The translations under genes were made by a program, and so were the position numbers. The notes below the pieces were generated by a model, which did no database searches, was not told the origin of the DNA, and saw only the letters and a program-made list of their open reading frames with translations. From Gemmatimonadota bacterium (GTDB taxonomy: Bacteria > 4572-55 > J002): a stretch of DNA of 11,511 nucleotides. The DNA lies in contig RFFQ01000165.1 of the NCBI GenBank assembly GCA_003697105.1, positions 1-11,511 on the forward strand, written 5' to 3'. Positions 7,053-11,511 of this stretch are shown one piece after another (the stretch's first letter is position 1; each line of letters opens with the position of its first letter).

Positions 7053-8630
7053 TTATACCTTAAATTTGTCTATTAGTGCCGCTAACTTTTGCGCACATGC
7101 CACTGTGTTTTGGACCCGGATGCGAATATCGGTCATCGAAGTGGTTTGGTGTTGGGTGGCGGTGGATACATGTTGTGACAAATTGAGGTTGGTTTCTGCG
7201 GATTGTGCCACATTTTCTAAGGTTTTCACAAACGTTTGCACCATCTCTTTTTGCTGTGCCGCTAATTCACTAATATGGTGGATCACCTGAGCGGATTGAT
7301 CGGTTTCGGAGGCAATGGTTTGGAAGATGACGGTTGTTTCTTCAATGGCTTTTTTTCCTTCGCTGACTTTTGCGGTGACCACATCGGTTTGTTGCACCGT
7401 TTCGGCAGAGATTTTCTCAATTTCTTCGATGTAACGGGCAATATCTTGGGTAGCGTGTTCGGTTTGACTGGCTAAACGCCGGATTTCTTCAGCGACCACG
7501 GCGAACCCCCGCCCTTGTTCGCCGGCATGTGCCGCTTCTATGGCGGCGTTGAGGGCGAGCAAATTGACTTGCCGCGAAATGTCATCAATGACGCGCACAA
7601 TCGATTGAATCCGGCGGGATTTCTCGCTTAATGCTTTTACGGTATGCACTGCTTGATGAGAGACCTGCGACATATCCGCTATTTTCTGGGCAAGCGTCTG
7701 GATCGCCGTTGACCCGGATGATGCCGATTGGGTCACCGTCACCGAAACCCGCTGCGCTTCCTGTGCCGAGCGGTTGACTTGATCCGAAAATCCAGAAAGA
7801 TGACCTGAATCCTGAAGCATGTGTTCCACCCGGCGGGATTGCTGTTCCGCCCCGGCTGAAATGGATTGAACAACTTGGGTAACTTCTTGGGATTCCTCAC
7901 TAAGTTGGCTACTCGTTTGGCTCAAATCTACCATATTCTGGGTGATGGTTTCCGAGACGCTCACGACTTCCTGCACCAGTGCTTGCAAATGTGTCATAAA
8001 TTCATCAAATGTTTTTGCTAATAGCCCAATTTCATCGCGGGAATCCATATTTAACCGTTGGGTGAGATCGCCTTCACCTTTGGCAATTTCGCGTAAGCGT
8101 CTTATCACCTGCATAATTGGTTTGACGGCGATCAGGTTTAAAAATAGGGATAAGATGATTGCTACGATTAAGGTTGCCAGCGCCCCATAGCCCATAAATT
8201 TGAGTTCCGTGAGCCAAATTGAGCGGAAATCGCGGCGAAGTTTAACCCACAATGCGGTGCCACTCTCCGGGAGATAATGCTGGAGGATCACCTCTTCACC
8301 ATGATAATAGACCGTATCTTGCGGGACAATTGTCCTCTCAAAAGAACCCCAGTCTCCGGCAAGGGCAATACCCGGCTCAAACTCGGAATCAAACGCTACG
8401 GCAATATTCAGACGTTCGGCGGTCGTTTCCAGACGAATCTGTATCTCATCATATGCCTCAACATTGTACAACCCCTCGGCAATGTCTCCCAGTAGTAAGG
8501 CCTGGCTCATTCCTTCAGTGATGGTGCGTTCCCGTAAATTGGTAGCACCTTCAAAAAGACGAATCCCGTGCAGCACCAATAGGGTGAGAAACATGCCGCA
8601 AATGGTGGCTAAACTGATCTTTAATCGCAT
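7053..8630 (-). CDS. Methyl-accepting chemotaxis protein, first gene of the TonB-receptor operon
   Basis: A 525-residue chemoreceptor. Membrane helix about 6-25, a compact periplasmic domain of roughly 120 residues, membrane helix about 146-169, HAMP about 166-219 ([20 protein letters not shown]), then a coiled-coil hairpin with about 150 residues on each side of the tip. The tip is canonical: [20 protein letters not shown] near 357-376 followed by [11 protein letters not shown]. The helices are rich in Gln, Ser and Glu as expected for methylation sites; there is no CheR-binding pentapeptide at the end (IDKFKV). ATG 8630 is preferred to the TTG one codon upstream. Its periplasmic part is short, like the sensor of YfiN-type proteins, which fits regulation by the YfiR-like protein encoded 23 bp downstream. 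It differs clearly from the other chemoreceptor in this window outside the tip, so the two are not a recent duplication. Confidence 0.94.
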   Translation of the reverse strand: MRLKISLATICGMFLTLLVLHGIRLFEGATNLRERTITEGMSQALLLGDIAEGLYNVEAYDEIQIRLETTAERLNIAVAFDSEFEPGIALAGDWGSFERTIVPQDTVYYHGEEVILQHYLPESGTALWVKLRRDFRSIWLTELKFMGYGALATLIVAIILSLFLNLIAVKPIMQVIRRLREIAKGEGDLTQRLNMDSRDEIGLLAKTFDEFMTHLQALVQEVVSVSETITQNMVDLSQTSSQLSEESQEVTQVVQSISAGAEQQSRRVEHMLQDSGHLSGFSDQVNRSAQEAQRVSVTVTQSASSGSTAIQTLAQKIADMSQVSHQAVHTVKALSEKSRRIQSIVRVIDDISRQVNLLALNAAIEAAHAGEQGRGFAVVAEEIRRLASQTEHATQDIARYIEEIEKISAETVQQTDVVTAKVSEGKKAIEETTVIFQTIASETDQSAQVIHHISELAAQQKEMVQTFVKTLENVAQSAETNLNLSQHVSTATQHQTTSMTDIRIRVQNTVACAQKLAALIDKFKV

Positions 8631-8678
8631 CAAACCATCCGGTTAAAGGCAACTATAGTCTGTATCTCCGTCTATTTC

Positions 8679-8707
8679 ACCGTATCATAAATTTCGTATT
8701 TCGTCAA
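8679..8707 (-). promoter_or_regulatory. Promoter of the chemoreceptor-YfiR-TonB receptor operon
   Basis: On the minus strand TTGACG (8707-8702; five of six) stands 17 bp from TACGGT (8684-8679), with TGA directly before it as an extended -10. The predicted start near 8672 gives a leader of about 40 nt to ATG 8630. The -35 box touches the U tract of the terminator of the preceding operon. Confidence 0.5.
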
Positions 8708-8740
8708 ATAAAAAATATCGCTTCAAGCCAAAAAGCGATA
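8706..8740 (-). terminator. Rho-independent terminator after the metallo-hydrolase gene
   Basis: On the minus strand an 8-bp stem (8740-8733 with 8723-8716, TATCGCTT/AAGCGATA) with a 9-nt loop is followed by TTTTTTATTT. It would close the gpmI-hydrolase operon about 110 bp after the hydrolase stop codon. Confidence 0.8.
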
Positions 8741-8788
8741 GAGGCAAGAAGCGAATTATGTCCCGAATTCCACGGGCGGTGTTGGTGG

Positions 8789-8826
8789 GTGAGCCTGCCG
8801 AACTCTTCGTTAAAATGGCAGTTCAC
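8789..8826. repeat. Imperfect inverted repeat between hydrolase stop and terminator
   Basis: GTGAGCCTGCC (8789-8799) pairs imperfectly with GGCAGTTCAC (8817-8826), flanked by GGTGG-rich sequence on both sides. It looks like a dispersed palindromic intergenic repeat, but only one copy is present in this window. Confidence 0.35.
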
Positions 8827-8854
8827 TGGTGGCGGTTAGGTGGTACGTTTGATC

Positions 8855-9700
8855 CTAAAATGTAATATTGTCTCCAATTTCCATCCCTTTTTTACCCTTT
8901 TTCAAGCGGACTGCAGGGGTATGGGGGTCATGTTCGGAGAATAAAATCCAGTTTTTTTCGAGAGCTTGGGGGAGTATCGCTTTTTTTTCGGCGAGGGTTA
9001 CCAGCGGGCGCAAATCATACCCCATAATCCACGGATAGGGCAGATGGGCAAAGGTTGGGATCAGATCACCACAATAAAACAGGGTAGTTTCGTCGTCAAA
9101 AATAATGGGATGCTGTTGGGCGGCGGTGTGACCATAACAGACCTTGACCCGAATGTTCGGAAAAATTTCTCCTTCACCCTCGATGAGGTTGACCATGCCT
9201 TCCGCGCCGAGGGGGGCAAAATCTGCTTTCAGGTAGCTGGCTTGATCGCGTTCTGTGGGATTGTGTGCCCATTCCCAGTTTTCCTTTTGAACATGATAGG
9301 TGGCATTGGGGAAGGTGGGGATCAGATTCCCGACGGCATCATATTGGGTCGATCCGCCGGCGTGATCAAAATGGAGGTGGGTCAAAATGACGTCGGTGAT
9401 GTCCGCTGGAGTGAGTCCGTGCTCGGCTAATGCGGAGGTGAGGGAGCATTGGTGCGGGTCGATCTTGTAAATTTGAGCGAGTTTTGTTGTCCATTTATCC
9501 CCACAGCCATTGTCGATCAAAATCTTCCGGTCTGGACTGATCAGCAACAAGTTGCGGGTGGCCAATGGAATTCGGTTCCGTTCATCCGGGGGGGATGTCC
9601 GTTCCCAAAGCACTTTGGGGACCACGCCAAACATGGCGCCGCCGTCCAGCGCAAAACGTCCACTATCCACAATTTTAAGTTCGTAATTGGCTATTTTCAT
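8855..9700 (-). CDS. Metallo-beta-lactamase-fold hydrolase (lactonase/glyoxalase II-like)
   Basis: The 281-residue protein is cytoplasmic, with no signal peptide. It has the dinuclear zinc site of the metallo-beta-lactamase superfamily: THLHFDHAGG gives His108, His110, Asp112 and His113; GHTAAQQHP gives His191; YCGDLIPT gives bridging Asp212; FSEHDPH gives His257. Length and the pattern (RNLLLISPDRKILIDNGCG near 49-67, then HxHxDH) are like the N-acyl-homoserine-lactonase branch and related uncharacterised hydrolases, but the substrate cannot be assigned from this. ATG 9700 has AAGGA about 8 nt upstream. It follows gpmI by 15 bp and is clearly in its operon, which need not imply a shared pathway. 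A separate terminator lies downstream. Confidence 0.9.
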   Translation of the reverse strand: MKIANYELKIVDSGRFALDGGAMFGVVPKVLWERTSPPDERNRIPLATRNLLLISPDRKILIDNGCGDKWTTKLAQIYKIDPHQCSLTSALAEHGLTPADITDVILTHLHFDHAGGSTQYDAVGNLIPTFPNATYHVQKENWEWAHNPTERDQASYLKADFAPLGAEGMVNLIEGEGEIFPNIRVKVCYGHTAAQQHPIIFDDETTLFYCGDLIPTFAHLPYPWIMGYDLRPLVTLAEKKAILPQALEKNWILFSEHDPHTPAVRLKKGKKGMEIGDNITF

Positions 9701-9715
9701 TGATCTTATCCTTAT

Positions 9716-11272
9716 TCAGGGGTTCGGGATTTTGTTCCGTTTAACGAGCAAACTTTCTCCGGTCATCTCTTGGGGTTGTTGGATGCCCATCAGCTCAAGC
9801 ATGGTGGGGGCGATATCGCCTAATTTTCCCGGTTTGAGGGTTCCCTGATATTCATCGTCGATCAGGATCAAGGGGGTGAGGTTGGTGGTATGAGCCGTCC
9901 ACGGTTTGCCGGTTTCGTAATCGAGCATTTTTTCGGCATTCCCATGATCTGCTGTAACAAGGACGATCCCACCTTGTCGCCGGACTTCCTCAATGATCCG
10001 GTTTGCGCATTCATCGACCGCTTCCACGGCTTTTACAGCGGCTTCCAGCACTCCGGTATGGCCGACCATGTCCGGGTTGGCAAAATTGAGGATCACGACA
10101 TCATATTTTTCGGTTTTTAGCTGATTGAGGGTGGATTCTGTTAGTTCGTAAGCGCTCATTTCGGGCTTCATATCGTAGGTGGGTACTTTCGGCGACGGGA
10201 TGAGAATCCGGTCTTCACCTTCAAAAGGGGTTTCTTCGCCCCCATTAAAAAAGTAGGTTACGTGGGCGTATTTTTCGGTTTCTGCCGTGCGGAGTTGGTT
10301 TAACCCGTGGGCGGCGACAACTTCTCCGAAAATCCGGGATAAACTTTGCGGCGGAAATGCCACCGGTAGATCGAATGTGTCCTCATATTGGGTCATCATC
10401 ACGTAGTGTACGTTGGGGTGTTGGGGGCGTTCAAACCCGTCAAAATCCGTATCTACCAAGGCATGGGTGAGCTGCCGTGCCCGATCCGCACGAAAATTGA
10501 AGAAAATGATACTATCCTGATCCCCAATGGTACCGGTTGGCTGGTTTTGCTCATCCACAATGACAATCGGGTGGGCAAACTCATCGCCCCGAGGGTCTTT
10601 GGTGTAAAATTCCCGGATGGCTTGTACCGGCTGGGTGGCTTTCGTACCCAGACCTTGAGTCATGAGATCATATCCCAATTTTGTGCGTTCCCACCGTTTG
10701 TCCCGATCCATCGCGTAATAGCGTCCTACAATAGATGCAATTTGACCCACACCAATTTGATGGATTTGATCTTGTAATGCGCGCAGATACGCTTCTCCTC
10801 CGGTGGGAGAGGTATCGCGCCCATCCATAATGGCGTGGATATAGACGCGGGTCAGCCCCTGCGCTTTTGCCAATTTGAGGAGCGCGTAGAGATGATCTTG
10901 ATGGCTATGAACACCGCCATCCGAGAGTAAACCAATCAGATGCAGGGCGGAATGATGGGCTTTGGCATGTTCTATCGCCCCCAAAAGTGCCGTATTGTGG
11001 AAGAATGAACCATCCTTGATTGCTAGGTTGATGCGGGTAATGTCTTGATAGACGATTCGCCCCGCGCCTAAATTAAGATGTCCAACTTCCGAGTTGCCCA
11101 TCTGTCCCTCCGGTAGTCCCACATCATAACCGGAACACCGGATTGTGGTGTGGGGGTAACTGTTTCGCCACTGATGCCAATGCGGCAAATTCGCTTGTGC
11201 GATGGCGTTGTGGTCGGGATTATCGCTCAGCCCCCAGCCGTCAAGAATCATCAACATAATGGGTCGTCGCAC
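9716..11272 (-). CDS. gpmI: 2,3-bisphosphoglycerate-independent phosphoglycerate mutase
   Basis: Interconverts 3- and 2-phosphoglycerate in glycolysis and gluconeogenesis in the cytoplasm, using two metal ions and a phosphoserine intermediate. The 518 residues match the usual family length of about 510-520. Visible active-site elements: LDGWG with metal ligand Asp11, GNSEVGH with the phosphorylated Ser61, SDGGVHSH with His122, MDGRDTSP with Asp150 to Asp153, FFNFRADRAR with Arg261 and Arg264, FANPDMVGHTG with Asp401 and His405, TADHGNAE with Asp442 and His443, and TAHTTNLTP with His461. The gene is complete and looks functional. The start is GTG at 11272, with GGAG 8 nt upstream; the N-terminus MRRPIMLMILDGWG fits the family. 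It is the first gene of an operon with the metallo-hydrolase. Confidence 0.98.
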   Translation of the reverse strand: MRRPIMLMILDGWGLSDNPDHNAIAQANLPHWHQWRNSYPHTTIRCSGYDVGLPEGQMGNSEVGHLNLGAGRIVYQDITRINLAIKDGSFFHNTALLGAIEHAKAHHSALHLIGLLSDGGVHSHQDHLYALLKLAKAQGLTRVYIHAIMDGRDTSPTGGEAYLRALQDQIHQIGVGQIASIVGRYYAMDRDKRWERTKLGYDLMTQGLGTKATQPVQAIREFYTKDPRGDEFAHPIVIVDEQNQPTGTIGDQDSIIFFNFRADRARQLTHALVDTDFDGFERPQHPNVHYVMMTQYEDTFDLPVAFPPQSLSRIFGEVVAAHGLNQLRTAETEKYAHVTYFFNGGEETPFEGEDRILIPSPKVPTYDMKPEMSAYELTESTLNQLKTEKYDVVILNFANPDMVGHTGVLEAAVKAVEAVDECANRIIEEVRRQGGIVLVTADHGNAEKMLDYETGKPWTAHTTNLTPLILIDDEYQGTLKPGKLGDIAPTMLELMGIQQPQEMTGESLLVKRNKIPNP

Positions 11273-11322
11273 GATTATCTCTCCATCTTGATAGGGTTAA
11301 AATAGTTCTCAATGTTGCTAGT

Positions 11323-11351
11323 ATTGTATGCTTTTTAGGGAGGATTGTCAA
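11323..11351 (-). promoter_or_regulatory. Promoter of the gpmI operon
   Basis: On the minus strand a perfect TTGACA (11351-11346) is separated by 17 bp from TACAAT (11328-11323; five of six). The predicted start near 11316 leaves a leader of about 44 nt to the GTG at 11272. This is the clearest minus-strand promoter in the window and suggests strong expression, as suits a glycolytic enzyme. Confidence 0.75.
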
Positions 11352-11432
11352 ATAAATACCGTTTCACCCATGTGATCTTTTTTAACAGGTCGTCAATTTC
11401 TACCGCACTTCAGGATACGCCCGGAAAATCAC

Positions 11433-11461
11433 TTGACATTTAACGCGTTAAAAAACATAAT
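11433..11461 (+). promoter_or_regulatory. Divergent rightward promoter for a gene beyond the window
   Basis: TTGACA (11433-11438) lies 17 bp from CATAAT (11456-11461; five of six). An alternative -10, TAATAT at 11458-11463, would give a 19-bp spacer. The start would fall near 11468. No start codon with a ribosome-binding site is seen before the window ends, so the regulated gene is outside. Confidence 0.65.
11439..11452. promoter_or_regulatory. Operator-like 14-bp perfect palindrome inside the rightward promoter
   Basis: TTTAACGCGTTAAA fills most of the spacer between the -35 and -10 boxes. A perfect even palindrome with a central CG in this position is typical of repressor operators, for example those of LacI-family regulators. 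A MerR-type arrangement is also possible if the 19-bp spacer is used. The regulator is not in the window. Confidence 0.55.
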
Positions 11462-11511
11462 ATATATCATAATATACCTCCCTGTCTGATATACCCGAAT
11501 CTTGTTGCGGA

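Noticed and set aside
8966-9430. 154-codon plus-strand ORF opposite the metallo-hydrolase
   Set aside because: It lies entirely antisense to a gene with a complete zinc-ligand set and itself shows no motif.
10388-10777. 129-codon plus-strand ORF opposite gpmI
   Set aside because: It is antisense to a well-conserved enzyme gene with all catalytic motifs.

Overview
The window reads as chromosomal DNA from a Gram-negative bacterium that makes chemoreceptors. It encodes an outer-membrane TonB-dependent receptor with a TonB box and a barrel ending in phenylalanine, two exported periplasmic proteins and two inner-membrane methyl-accepting chemotaxis proteins. Several promoters have plain sigma-70 spacing (TTGACA-like, 17 bp, TATAAT-like). 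Nothing here fixes the phylum, and I do not guess it. All intact genes lie on the minus strand, so the window is best read from right to left.

Right end (11511 to 8855): an intergenic region carries two divergent promoters. The rightward one has a perfect 14-bp palindrome between its -35 and -10 boxes and must serve a gene beyond the window. The leftward one drives gpmI (cofactor-independent phosphoglycerate mutase), followed 15 bp later by a metallo-beta-lactamase-fold hydrolase and a rho-independent terminator.

Middle (8740 to 4241): a promoter overlapping that terminator starts a three-gene operon: chemoreceptor, a small exported protein that looks like the YfiR/DUF4154 group, and a TonB-dependent receptor. 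The inferred logic is outer-membrane ligand receptor, periplasmic adaptor, then HAMP-containing chemoreceptor. A 10-bp perfect hairpin follows the receptor gene.

Left-centre (4084 to 1205): a second sensory operon pairs an ABC-type periplasmic binding protein, with no permease or ATPase gene beside it, with a second chemoreceptor. The two operons place two different ligand-capture devices ahead of two different chemoreceptors.

Left end (1204 to 1): a 456-bp non-coding stretch holds a possible undescribed small transcription unit on the minus strand: extended -10 promoter, ideal ribosome-binding site with a 9-codon ORF, a closed 85-nt structured segment, and a strong bidirectional terminator. 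Most of it lies between two 11-bp direct repeats. Beyond it is the 3' part of a decayed transposase gene, split by two tandem copies of a 71-bp repeat; removing the two copies restores the reading frame.
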